A stretch of DNA of 64,000 nucleotides from the NCBI RefSeq assembly GCF_004310335.1, contig NZ_SIRS01000007.1, forward strand, positions 173,719 through 237,718. The letters run 5' to 3'. The stretch is from Hyunsoonleella pacifica (GTDB taxonomy: Bacteria > Bacteroidota > Bacteroidia > Flavobacteriales > Flavobacteriaceae). A program made the position numbers and the translations under genes. Each line of letters starts with the position of its first letter. The first letter of the stretch is position 1. The notes below the pieces were generated by a model. The model had not been told where the DNA came from. It worked only from the letters and a program-made list of their open reading frames with translations, and did not search any database. Shown here one piece after another: positions 39,099-46,439 of this stretch.

Positions 39099-39161
39099 TT
39101 AAAGATACTGATCTAGAATTCCCATTATTAGACCAATTATTAATATTATTAGCTGTATCAT
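39099..39161 (-). CDS. Possible 20-aa membrane peptide between the two exporters
   Basis: The ORF reads MIQLIILIIGLIMGILDQYL. It begins 12 bp after the stop of PCAT 2 and ends 41 bp before PCAT 1. A single hydrophobic helix with one Asp near the C-terminus would insert in the membrane. It is too short for routine gene callers. Existence as a real gene is uncertain; in AT-rich intergenic DNA such ORFs can arise by chance. Confidence 0.3.
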   Translation of the reverse strand: MIQLIILIIGLIMGILDQYL

Positions 39162-39173
39162 AAGTTATAATTG

Positions 39174-41336
39174 TTAAAGCAATGCAACTACAGGTAATTG
39201 TTGTTGCCATAAATTAAAATAATGTCCTTTTGTTGAATATAATTCATCATGAGACCCCGCCTCCAAAACACTCCCTTTATCTAAGACTACTATCTTATCA
39301 GCATTAATCACGGTACTCAATCTATGGGCAATTATTATGATGGTCTTATTGTTTTTTCTCAAATTATTAATAGTATTTTGAATGAAATTTTCAGATTTAC
39401 TATCTAATGAAGATGTAGCTTCATCCAATACTAATATTTCAGGTTCTTTATAAATGGCTCTGGCAATAGCAATACGTTGTTTTTGTCCTCCAGATAAGGA
39501 TACTCCATTTTCTCCCAAGTAAGTACCAAAGCTATTTGGCAAAGCTTCAATAAACTCTAAGATATTTATGGCTTTACAAATAGCAATAATACGTTCCATA
39601 TTTGGTGAAAATTCTCCAACAGCTATGTTTTCTACTACATTTCCTGCAAACAAATCTATTTTTTGAGGCACAACACTTACTAACTGTCTTAGACTTTCGT
39701 TTTCGATATATTTTAAATCCAAATCGCCTATAGTAATTCGCCCATTTTGTATAGGGTAAATGTTTTGAAGTAAAGACATTAAAGTAGATTTTCCGGAGCC
39801 ACTTTCTCCAACAATGGCTGTTATTTTGCCTTTTGGTACAGTTAAGTTGAAATCTTTAAATACTTCTACCCGCGTACCGTATCTAAACTTAACATTTTTG
39901 AAGCTTATGTTACCTATAGCATCTTTTGTAAGTTTTATTTTGTTATCAGACTCTTCTCGTTCTAAATCCATGATTTCAAATAATCTATCCGCTGCAATCA
40001 ACGCATTTTGTATTTGTTTATTAGCTCCAATTAAACTAGCTACAGGTCCAGTAAAATAACCAACAATAGCATAGAATGACATTAACTCTCCAGCTGTTAT
40101 TTCTCGTTCAATAACGAAGTAAGAACCGCTCCATAATAATATTATGGTAAATAATTGAGCTACTGAGCTTGAACTCGTCCCAGAAAAAACCGAATTTAAA
40201 GCAGACTTGTACCCAATTTGTAATAGGTTAATAAATTTTGTTTCTGTTTTAATATTTGCAAAATCTTCTAATCCGAATCGTTTTATAGTACCAACAGCAT
40301 TAAGAGACTCCACCAATTGGCTCTCTAAATCTGCACTTCTTTCCATAATAGTGCGTTCTGTTTTCTTGTTAAGCTTGTTAATAATAAAATAAATGAGCGC
40401 ATATACTGGGATAACCAATAGCATGATTAATGCTAACTTCCAGTAGTAGAAAAACATTAACCCAAAGGAGAAGCACAAAATGAGTACATTTACCGTAAGA
40501 CTTAGAGATACACCGTTAATAAAAGTGCGTATTTTAACAGCATCATTAATGCGAGAAATAATTTCTCCAACACGCATAGTATCGAAAAACTGTTGTGGTA
40601 ATTTAAATAGGTGTTTATAATAGCCTAAGATTAAACGTGCATCAATTTGCTGACCTGTTTTAATGAGGAAAACATCTTTAAAAGCGCCTATTACTATTTG
40701 TAATGCTAGTAAGGCAATCATTATAATTCCTAATAAATTAAGAAGTCTAGTATTGCCGCCTACCAAAACAAAGTCCGTTAATTTCTGTATGTAAATAGAT
40801 GTAGAAAACCCTAGTAAAGTGTAAACCACTGCACCTATGAAAGCCTGAATTAAAACAAATTTATGAGGTCTTAATAAAAACCAAAACCGTTTATAAATAG
40901 ATACTTTTTCGTTGCCAGTACTAAACGTATCCTTTGGCATTAATAATACTAAAACTCCTGTCCATTCTTTAGTAAATTCCTCATGCGTTTTTTTATGAAA
41001 TTTCCCTGTACCAGGATCCATTACGGTAACATGAGTTTTAGTAACCTCATAAATTACCACATAGTGATGTAAGCGCTCTTTCACTATAATGTGTGCTATA
41101 GCTGGCTTGGGTATTTTAAAAAGGCTTTCTAGCTCGCCACGAACCCCTTTGGATTCAAAGCCTAATTTATCTGCAGCCTCAATAAGACCTAATACATTAG
41201 TACCTTTTTTATCTGTACCTGCGTATTGCCGTATGCGAGCAATAGGGATTTGTAATTTATAATGTGCTGAGATGGATGCCAAACAAGCAGCACCACAGTC
41301 TGTAATATCGTGTTGTTTTATTTTGATGTTTGCCAT
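39174..41336 (-). CDS. Bacteriocin-type ABC exporter with C39 peptidase domain (PCAT 2)
   Basis: A 720-aa protease-exporter. The C39 domain (~1-130) has Cys14 in DITDCGAACL, Gln8, a His in RLHHYVVIYEV and an Asp in VMDPGTG. A six-segment membrane domain follows. The ATPase has Walker A GESGSGKSTL, signature LSGGQKQRIAIARA, Walker B ILVLDEATSSLD and AHRLS. It is clearly distinct in sequence from PCAT 1, so this is not a recent duplicate; the two may form a heterodimer or handle different precursors. Confidence 0.95.
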   Translation of the reverse strand: MANIKIKQHDITDCGAACLASISAHYKLQIPIARIRQYAGTDKKGTNVLGLIEAADKLGFESKGVRGELESLFKIPKPAIAHIIVKERLHHYVVIYEVTKTHVTVMDPGTGKFHKKTHEEFTKEWTGVLVLLMPKDTFSTGNEKVSIYKRFWFLLRPHKFVLIQAFIGAVVYTLLGFSTSIYIQKLTDFVLVGGNTRLLNLLGIIMIALLALQIVIGAFKDVFLIKTGQQIDARLILGYYKHLFKLPQQFFDTMRVGEIISRINDAVKIRTFINGVSLSLTVNVLILCFSFGLMFFYYWKLALIMLLVIPVYALIYFIINKLNKKTERTIMERSADLESQLVESLNAVGTIKRFGLEDFANIKTETKFINLLQIGYKSALNSVFSGTSSSSVAQLFTIILLWSGSYFVIEREITAGELMSFYAIVGYFTGPVASLIGANKQIQNALIAADRLFEIMDLEREESDNKIKLTKDAIGNISFKNVKFRYGTRVEVFKDFNLTVPKGKITAIVGESGSGKSTLMSLLQNIYPIQNGRITIGDLDLKYIENESLRQLVSVVPQKIDLFAGNVVENIAVGEFSPNMERIIAICKAINILEFIEALPNSFGTYLGENGVSLSGGQKQRIAIARAIYKEPEILVLDEATSSLDSKSENFIQNTINNLRKNNKTIIIIAHRLSTVINADKIVVLDKGSVLEAGSHDELYSTKGHYFNLWQQQLPVVALL

Positions 41337-41371
41337 AAATAGGTTTTATTATGGCAATATTAGAGAAGCTT

Positions 41372-41390
41372 ACTGCAAAACGTTTGCAGT
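41372..41390. other. Perfect hairpin upstream of PCAT 2
   Basis: ACTGCAAA and TTTGCAGT pair around a 3-nt loop, between the CPBP gene and PCAT 2. There is no T-tract on the minus strand, so it may be an RNA processing or stability element, or an operator. Confidence 0.45.
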
Positions 41391-41456
41391 TGAAATATTT
41401 ATTAGTAATGGTTTCTATTGGAGGTTAATTTCTTATACTTTTTAAATTATATCTAG

Positions 41457-42140
41457 TTATTGTATTAGCAGCCCCCAACCGAATATGAATGCATTATGGA
41501 TGATATGAAAGCTTATAGCAAATGATATATTATGTCTAAGCCTTATAAAACTTAGATACAGCCCAAAGAAAAACTGTAAAGAGATTAAAATAGGTATGAA
41601 CAAAAAATGAAAAATTTCGTAATAAGAAAAATTAAACGCATGTAAAAAACTAAACATCAATAAGTTAAAATATAAATAGATGTTAAAGTTTTTATTTAAA
41701 AGTGTACTTATTTTTTGACCTACAGTAAAATAACAGATTACGGCAAACACAATCATTAAAAGAACTCTCTCATAAAATGTGGCCTCAAAAATGTTAAGCA
41801 TATGCATATAGATTACTAGTTGTATAGACAGGCTAATAGAAATAGTTAATTTGTTGATTTTTATACTATATCTAAAAGCTAACTCTTCCATAATTGGTGC
41901 AATAAAAACTGTTAGTAAAAAAGCATTAACAACGTTAGTCTCAAGGTCTTTTTTACTCTTAAAGATCATAGCAAACTCATCAAATATTACCGAAAGTATA
42001 CCTACTACTAAAGCCCATAAAAATGTTACAGTCAGATCAAAAATTAAAAATCCCTTTAAAACTGTTATTAATTTCACTTTCTCTCTTTTTATTCTTTTCG
42101 GATTTTTAAGAAAAAGAGAGAGTTCGGATACTAATTTCAT
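41457..42140 (-). CDS. CPBP-family (Abi/CAAX-type) intramembrane protease, candidate immunity protein
   Basis: A 227-aa protein with about seven predicted membrane segments. The family motifs are present: PIMEELAFRY (EExxxR), a FLHAF His motif and HIIHNAF near the C-terminus. Members of this family process prenylated proteins in eukaryotes, and in bacteria often sit in bacteriocin operons as self-immunity or maturation factors. The position between two precursor peptides and two PCATs supports such a role, by inference. Confidence 0.82.
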   Translation of the reverse strand: MKLVSELSLFLKNPKRIKREKVKLITVLKGFLIFDLTVTFLWALVVGILSVIFDEFAMIFKSKKDLETNVVNAFLLTVFIAPIMEELAFRYSIKINKLTISISLSIQLVIYMHMLNIFEATFYERVLLMIVFAVICYFTVGQKISTLLNKNFNIYLYFNLLMFSFLHAFNFSYYEIFHFLFIPILISLQFFFGLYLSFIRLRHNISFAISFHIIHNAFIFGWGLLIQ

Positions 42141-42171
42141 GATTTTCTATTTAAATCAAATGTATTAAAAT

Positions 42172-42192
42172 ACGCCCGTAAATTACGGGCGT
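42172..42192 (-). terminator. Hairpin terminator after the two precursor genes
   Basis: ACGCCCGTAA pairs with TTACGGGCGT around a single base. On the minus strand it is followed by ATTTT. It would lower expression of the CPBP and exporter genes relative to the peptides. Confidence 0.7.
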
Positions 42193-42218
42193 TATTTAAA
42201 TATACTACTATATTAAAG

Positions 42219-42401
42219 CTATTGTTGCGCTTCATGTGTAAGTATGTGAACGGCTGTAACTACTGTGCCGGCTGCTACCCCAACAGCATAGCCAACAGCA
42301 TAGCCCACGTCTTCTGCAAAATCAGTAAACCAACCTCCTCCTTCAATTTCAGTTATTTCTTGTATGTTCATAATTTGAACATCTAATGTTTCTATATTCA
42401 T
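42219..42401 (-). CDS. Double-glycine precursor peptide 2 (bacteriocin-like)
   Basis: A 60-aa peptide with a 22-residue leader ending in EITEIEGG and a 38-residue core starting GWFTDFAEDV. The core contains three spaced glycines (GYAVGYAVGVAAG), which give tandem GxxxG motifs as used in helix pairing by two-peptide bacteriocins, and it has no Cys. The leader acids and hydrophobics match what C39 peptidases recognise. It starts 24 bp after the stop of precursor 1, in one transcript. Activity (antimicrobial or signal) is unknown. Confidence 0.88.
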   Translation of the reverse strand: MNIETLDVQIMNIQEITEIEGGGWFTDFAEDVGYAVGYAVGVAAGTVVTAVHILTHEAQQ

Positions 42402-42425
42402 CTTTTCAATTTTTAAAATTATTAA

Positions 42426-42620
42426 TTAATGATATGTATTTGCATGTGCATCAGTCGCACGATTTGCTCCATCACTAACTCCCTCTATAAAAGCGACAAG
42501 TACTTTGGTGCTTGTTGAAATATACCAAGCAGCTGCATCAGTCAACCAGCTACCACCCTCAGTAGTAGTTAATTCCATTGTATTCATTTCCTTGACATCA
42601 AAACTATGTAAATTTTTCAT
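42426..42620 (-). CDS. Double-glycine precursor peptide 1 (bacteriocin-like)
   Basis: A 64-aa peptide with a 23-residue leader ending in ELTTTEGG and a 41-residue core starting SWLTDAAAWY. The core has a hydrophobic helix (TKVLVAFIEGVSDG, including one GxxxG) and a polar, His-rich tail. There is no Cys, so no disulfide or lanthionine is possible. Leader and core openings (EGG then x-W) resemble precursor 2, so the two are paralogous. It is the first gene after the HTH regulator, preceded by two small tandem hairpins. Confidence 0.88.
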   Translation of the reverse strand: MKNLHSFDVKEMNTMELTTTEGGSWLTDAAAWYISTSTKVLVAFIEGVSDGANRATDAHANTYH

Positions 42621-42663
42621 TTTTTAAAATTTAATTATTAAACATTAATTCAAAAAACAAACA

Positions 42664-42693
42664 AGTTACGTCTAACTTTTACCACGTCTGGTT
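42664..42693 (-). promoter_or_regulatory. Tandem palindromes with identical centre upstream of the precursors
   Basis: GTTACGTCTAAC (42665-42676) and ACCACGTCTGGT (42681-42692) both enclose ACGTCT in short inverted arms, 16 bp apart, in the 92-bp gap between the HTH gene and precursor 1. They could be an operator pair or RNA hairpins with the same loop. Confidence 0.45.
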
Positions 42694-42712
42694 TTGTTTT
42701 TATGCTACTAAT

Positions 42713-43039
42713 TTATGCGGGTTGACTGCATAAACCTTGCAGTAGTGTATTTCTCTTAAAAAAATAAGTGCCTCCAAATAGTTGTAATACCTCGTTATTA
42801 CTTAGTGCTGTTACAGATATACTTATTTGCAACTCATAATCATCGTTATAATAATACGTTTTTATTCTACGGTTATAGGATATAGGGGCACCAAAATCCT
42901 TTAACTCTTCAATTAAATTATACAACAGCCGTTCGCTTATATTCATAAAACGTGCAAGTTCTTTAGGGGTACCTGTATTGGCTTGCTCTATACGCTGGTG
43001 GAGTTGTTGTAAACGCTCTAAGTGTTTTATACTTTTCAT
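42713..43039 (-). CDS. Small HTH transcriptional regulator of the peptide locus
   Basis: A 108-aa protein. An N-terminal winged helix of HTH_11/DeoR type (HLERLQQLHQRIEQANTGTP, then ELARFMNISERLLYNLIEELKDFGAPI) is followed by a beta hairpin (RIKTYYYNDDYELQ). The end (NNEVLQLFGGTYFF) looks like the stub of a WYL-type regulator without its effector domain. I recall such proteins beside GG peptides in Flavobacteria. It is 14 bp after the HlyD gene and directly upstream of the precursors, so local control is likely. Confidence 0.75.
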   Translation of the reverse strand: MKSIKHLERLQQLHQRIEQANTGTPKELARFMNISERLLYNLIEELKDFGAPISYNRRIKTYYYNDDYELQISISVTALSNNEVLQLFGGTYFFKRNTLLQGLCSQPA

Positions 43040-43053
43040 GTTTTGTATTCAGA

Positions 43054-44223
43054 TTAATTGTTTATAGCTACTAATTCGTTTTGGCTTGGGTTTACCCAAT
43101 CATCTACTTTATCGTATAATAAATCGAACAACGTGCGTTCGGTTAATTTAAATTGAGCATTAAGGGTCATGCCTTTTTTTAACTGCCCTTTAAATCCATT
43201 TTTTAAACCTAATTTTTTTTCGTTCAGTTGGCATAATACTTTAAATACTGGCGCATTATTCTTTATTTCAATATCTTCAGCAATATCTATAACGGTTCCT
43301 GTAGCTAAACCCCATTGGTTGTAGTTATAAGCATCTACTTGAAAAGTAACTGTATTATTAAGTTTTATTAAACCAATATCTTTTGGTGCAATAAAACACT
43401 CTACCAGTAATGAAGTGTTAGGGGATATACTTGCTAGCACTTCTCCAGCACTAACCATACTTCCTTTCTCTAGGGGTTTTAAGGTTACTATATTACCAGA
43501 AATAGGAGCTTTAATCACATATTCCAATCTGTTGTCTAGAAGTTGTTTTGTGTTGCTTTCCAACTCAATTACCTTGTTTTTATATTCGGTTAATTGAGAT
43601 TCCCACACACTCATTTGTTGCTGTTTTAATTGGTAAATGCTGTTGTTTATCAAGTCAAAATCTAGGGTAACATTTTCAAATTCTACTTTAGCTATTACAC
43701 CTTTTTTAAAAAGTAATTTATTTCTCTCATAGTCCTTATTTAATTTTTTATGGCGGGTGTATAGCTCCTGTAATTTTTGGGTATACAACAAATATTCTTT
43801 TTTATACTTTGGAGAAGATATCTTTCTGTTTTGAATTTTAGAATCACTAACTAAATATGCTAAATCATCTATTAATATATTGATGTTATCTGTTTGTAGT
43901 TTTAATAAGTTTAGTTTTTCGTTAATAAGAGTATTATCTAAACTAATTAAGGTATCTCCTTTATTGACAAACTGATTACTTTTTAAGTTTACAAAGACGG
44001 CCTTACCTGAATTTATAGAAGTAACGGTTAATCGTTCTTGATCTGGTTTTATTAAACCACGATGCGTACTATAAATATCAACTCTAACAAAGGGAAGCGC
44101 TACTAATACAGCTATTATTGCACATAAAATTGTAGTGTAAATAACTTTACTCTTTTTACTGTGCTTAAATTGATGGGAATGAATACTGGAATTTATAATT
44201 TCTTTTGGAAAAATTTGATGCAT
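43054..44223 (-). CDS. HlyD-family periplasmic adaptor, second copy
   Basis: A 389-aa membrane fusion protein with one N-terminal membrane segment (VIYTTILCAIIAVLVALPFV), a first lipoyl half (HRGLIKPDQERLTVTSINSG), a coiled coil (~90-220) and the second half (YVIKAPISGNIVTLKPLEKGSMV). It starts the minus-strand operon. It differs in sequence from the HlyD at 35575, matching the presence of two exporters. Confidence 0.9.
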   Translation of the reverse strand: MHQIFPKEIINSSIHSHQFKHSKKSKVIYTTILCAIIAVLVALPFVRVDIYSTHRGLIKPDQERLTVTSINSGKAVFVNLKSNQFVNKGDTLISLDNTLINEKLNLLKLQTDNINILIDDLAYLVSDSKIQNRKISSPKYKKEYLLYTQKLQELYTRHKKLNKDYERNKLLFKKGVIAKVEFENVTLDFDLINNSIYQLKQQQMSVWESQLTEYKNKVIELESNTKQLLDNRLEYVIKAPISGNIVTLKPLEKGSMVSAGEVLASISPNTSLLVECFIAPKDIGLIKLNNTVTFQVDAYNYNQWGLATGTVIDIAEDIEIKNNAPVFKVLCQLNEKKLGLKNGFKGQLKKGMTLNAQFKLTERTLFDLLYDKVDDWVNPSQNELVAINN

Positions 44224-44245
44224 TTAAAAAGCTAATTTTAGTGAA

Positions 44246-44271
44246 GCAGGCACAATTTTTGTTGCACCTGC
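44246..44271 (-). other. Hairpin in the leader of the HlyD operon
   Basis: GCAGG and CCTGC pair with a further CAA/TTG inside, 23 bp upstream of the HlyD ATG. There is no T-tract. It may act in attenuation or mRNA stability. Confidence 0.35.
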
Positions 44272-44393
44272 TAATAGACTAATCCAAAATAATTTATGTC
44301 GATATAAATTTTAGGACTGTTCAAAATTGCAATGTACGTAGTAGTTTTGCAAACAAAACACGTCAGCATTTATAAATTTCGGGGCTGAATTTG

Positions 44394-44401
44394 TAAATTT
44401 G
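44394..44401 (+). promoter_or_regulatory. -7 box of the TPR-AraC regulator
   Basis: TAAATTTG lies 18 bp before the ATG at 44420. A second candidate TAGTTTTG is at 44342-44349. Confidence 0.4.
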
Positions 44402-44419
44402 GTCTTACAAAAAAATATT

Positions 44420-46099
44420 ATGAACTTATCCTATAGTTGGTTTTTTGTGTTTTTTATAGTCTCAATTTACAACTCTGCTAATTGTCAAGATTATGAACAG
44501 GATTCATTAAAAAACAAACCTTATAAATACCTAGAAAAGAAATTTTTTAAGCATCAAGATGATTCTAAGGTAGCCTCAATTTATGTTGATGCATGGGTAA
44601 ATAAAGCGAAAGTAGCAAAGGATACTTTTAACCTAGCTAATGCATATTTGTATAAGTCTTATAACTTAGAATATAACGAAGCCATAAAATATTCAGATAG
44701 TATTGTTTTATTGACTAGAGATTATTTAAATGAAAAGTTCCCTGCTCTAGGATATATGATAAGAGGATATCATCATTATTCAATAGGTAAAGATAAAAAG
44801 GCGTTAGATGATTATTTAGTAGCTTATACCTATGCCTTAAAGCGAAATAACGTAAATCAACAAATTGAAATACAACAGTTCATTGGAGGAATGCATTATA
44901 ATTCGGGGAATTATAATGAAGCTATAAAAATTTTCAAAAATCAGTATTCTTATTTTGAAGCTAGACCTAAGTTTAAAATAAAAAATGGAGATGATTATTT
45001 GTTAGTTTTAGATGACTTGTCTAAGTCTTATTTAAGAGGTAAGAAAACCGATTCTGCTCTAATATATACTAATAAAGGAATTAAACTTAGTCTAAATGAT
45101 AATGAAATGTACAGTCGCTTTTTATTAAATAGTGCTATTTCTTTTTATTATAAACAGGAAAATTCCAAAGCTTTGGATAGCTTAAATAAAGTAGAATCAA
45201 TGTTAGACAATACTAGTTTGGCAATTTGTATGTATTATAAAGCTAAAGTTTTTCAAAATAATGACGAACAAAAAACAATTCAATATTTTAAAAAAGTCGA
45301 TTCAATATATAGAAAAAATAATGTTTCTTTTCTTGAATTAAGAGATGTATATAAATCAATGTTTGATTATTATTCTAAAAACGGAACTGAAAAAGAGCAA
45401 TTAAATTCGGTTAACAAATTGATAGAAATAGATAGTATTCTGGATATCGATTTCAAAGACATTAATGATGGGATTATTAAAAATTATGAAGTTCCTAAGC
45501 TTAAAAACGAAAAAGTTAAATTAGAAAAAGAATTAATTAAGTATAAATTAAATAACAAAGGAATAGTATATACAGCGATCATAATAATATTAGTTTTTAC
45601 TTTTTTATTATTAAATTTTTACAGAAAACAGAAACGTTACAAACAGAGATTTAACAAAATTATTAACGAGCAAGAACATAACAATAACACCAATAAAAGT
45701 AAAGCAATTACATTAAATAACAAAAGTAAACATGTAGGAATTTCTGAAGAAGTAATATCAAATATTTTGAGACAATTAGAACTTTTTGAATCTAAAGGTA
45801 ATTTTACAAAAAATGATATTACCTTAAACAAATTGTCAAAAGAATTTAGGACTAACACATCATATTTATCTAAGGTTATAAACTGTTACAAGAAGGAGTC
45901 TTTTTCAAGTTACTTAAGCAATTTGAGAATAGAGTATGCAATAAAAGAATTGAAAAACAATAAAGCTTTTAGAAATTATACAGTAACAGCTATGGCAAAA
46001 GAAATAGGATTCAACAACCCTGAATCATTTTCCAAAGCATTTTATAAAAAAACAGGCATTTACCCTTCCTACTTTATTAAACAACTAAATCAAACATAA
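44420..46099 (+). CDS. TPR - transmembrane - AraC-type HTH regulator
   Basis: A 559-aa one-component regulator. The frame is open from a TTG at 44399, but that overlaps a promoter box, and the ATG at 44420 gives a good N-terminal signal (SWFFVFFIVSIYNSANCQ). A periplasmic region of TPR-like helices (~30-370) is followed by one membrane helix (~381-400; TAIIIILVFTFLLLNFY) and a cytoplasmic AraC-type double HTH at the end (LSKEFRTNTSYLSKVIN, then MAKEIGFNNPESFSKAFYKKTGI). Such proteins sense something outside the inner membrane and act directly on DNA. Divergence from the exporter operon and proximity to a precursor peptide make a role in peptide sensing plausible. Confidence 0.9.
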   Translation: MNLSYSWFFVFFIVSIYNSANCQDYEQDSLKNKPYKYLEKKFFKHQDDSKVASIYVDAWVNKAKVAKDTFNLANAYLYKSYNLEYNEAIKYSDSIVLLTRDYLNEKFPALGYMIRGYHHYSIGKDKKALDDYLVAYTYALKRNNVNQQIEIQQFIGGMHYNSGNYNEAIKIFKNQYSYFEARPKFKIKNGDDYLLVLDDLSKSYLRGKKTDSALIYTNKGIKLSLNDNEMYSRFLLNSAISFYYKQENSKALDSLNKVESMLDNTSLAICMYYKAKVFQNNDEQKTIQYFKKVDSIYRKNNVSFLELRDVYKSMFDYYSKNGTEKEQLNSVNKLIEIDSILDIDFKDINDGIIKNYEVPKLKNEKVKLEKELIKYKLNNKGIVYTAIIIILVFTFLLLNFYRKQKRYKQRFNKIINEQEHNNNTNKSKAITLNNKSKHVGISEEVISNILRQLELFESKGNFTKNDITLNKLSKEFRTNTSYLSKVINCYKKESFSSYLSNLRIEYAIKELKNNKAFRNYTVTAMAKEIGFNNPESFSKAFYKKTGIYPSYFIKQLNQT

Positions 46100-46213
46100 A
46101 TATTACTTAAAAAGTTCTCTAAATTTATAAATTAAGAGATCAACATGAAATAGATACTAATAATCATAAGATTTTTGATGTAAGTTTGAGTATTAATCAT
46201 AATCTTTATAAAA

Positions 46214-46357
46214 ATGAAAAAAGACAAAAAACAAAACGTCAAAAATTTAGAAACTTTTTCTAAATTCAAACTAAACAATACTAACTTAGTATATGGAGGA
46301 GTTGGGAAAGACGACGACATTGATAGGAAGAAATTAAAAATACCAGGAAATAAATGA
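46214..46357 (+). CDS. 47-aa GG-leader precursor peptide with short charged core
   Basis: An ORF starting at ATG 46214. The leader of 29 residues contains NLETFSKFKLNNTNLVYGG, close to the Bacteroidota natural-product leader pattern in which an L..F..FKL..... stretch precedes GG. The predicted core is VGKDDDIDRKKLKIPGNK, short, highly charged and without Cys, Ser or Thr, so lanthionine formation is not possible. Such a core fits a signal peptide better than a pore-former. It lies between the TPR-AraC regulator and two protease genes and is followed by a strong hairpin. Confidence 0.78.
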   Translation: MKKDKKQNVKNLETFSKFKLNNTNLVYGGVGKDDDIDRKKLKIPGNK

Positions 46358-46387
46358 TAGAATTAATTAAAATTGCATAATAATATC

Positions 46388-46422
46388 ATATCCCTTAAAG
46401 ATAGAAGATCTCTTTAAGGGAT
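46388..46422 (+). terminator. Strong hairpin between precursor and protease genes
   Basis: A 13-bp perfect stem (TATCCCTTAAAGA and its complement at 46410-46422) with a 9-nt loop is followed by AT-rich sequence without a clean T-run. It is probably a partial terminator or a 3' stabiliser of the peptide mRNA. Confidence 0.6.
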
Positions 46423-46439
46423 AAAATTATTTTAACAAT

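Noticed and set aside
41351-41428. Plus-strand ORF of 25 codons ending in IGG, like a GG leader without a core.
   Set aside because: It runs antisense to the operon, stops exactly at the GG and covers the hairpin at 41372-41390, whose pairing explains part of its sequence. No core or promoter was seen.
46214-46357. Reading the 47-aa precursor as a class I lanthipeptide.
   Set aside because: The predicted core has no Cys, Ser or Thr, and no LanB/LanC-type enzyme was seen in the window.
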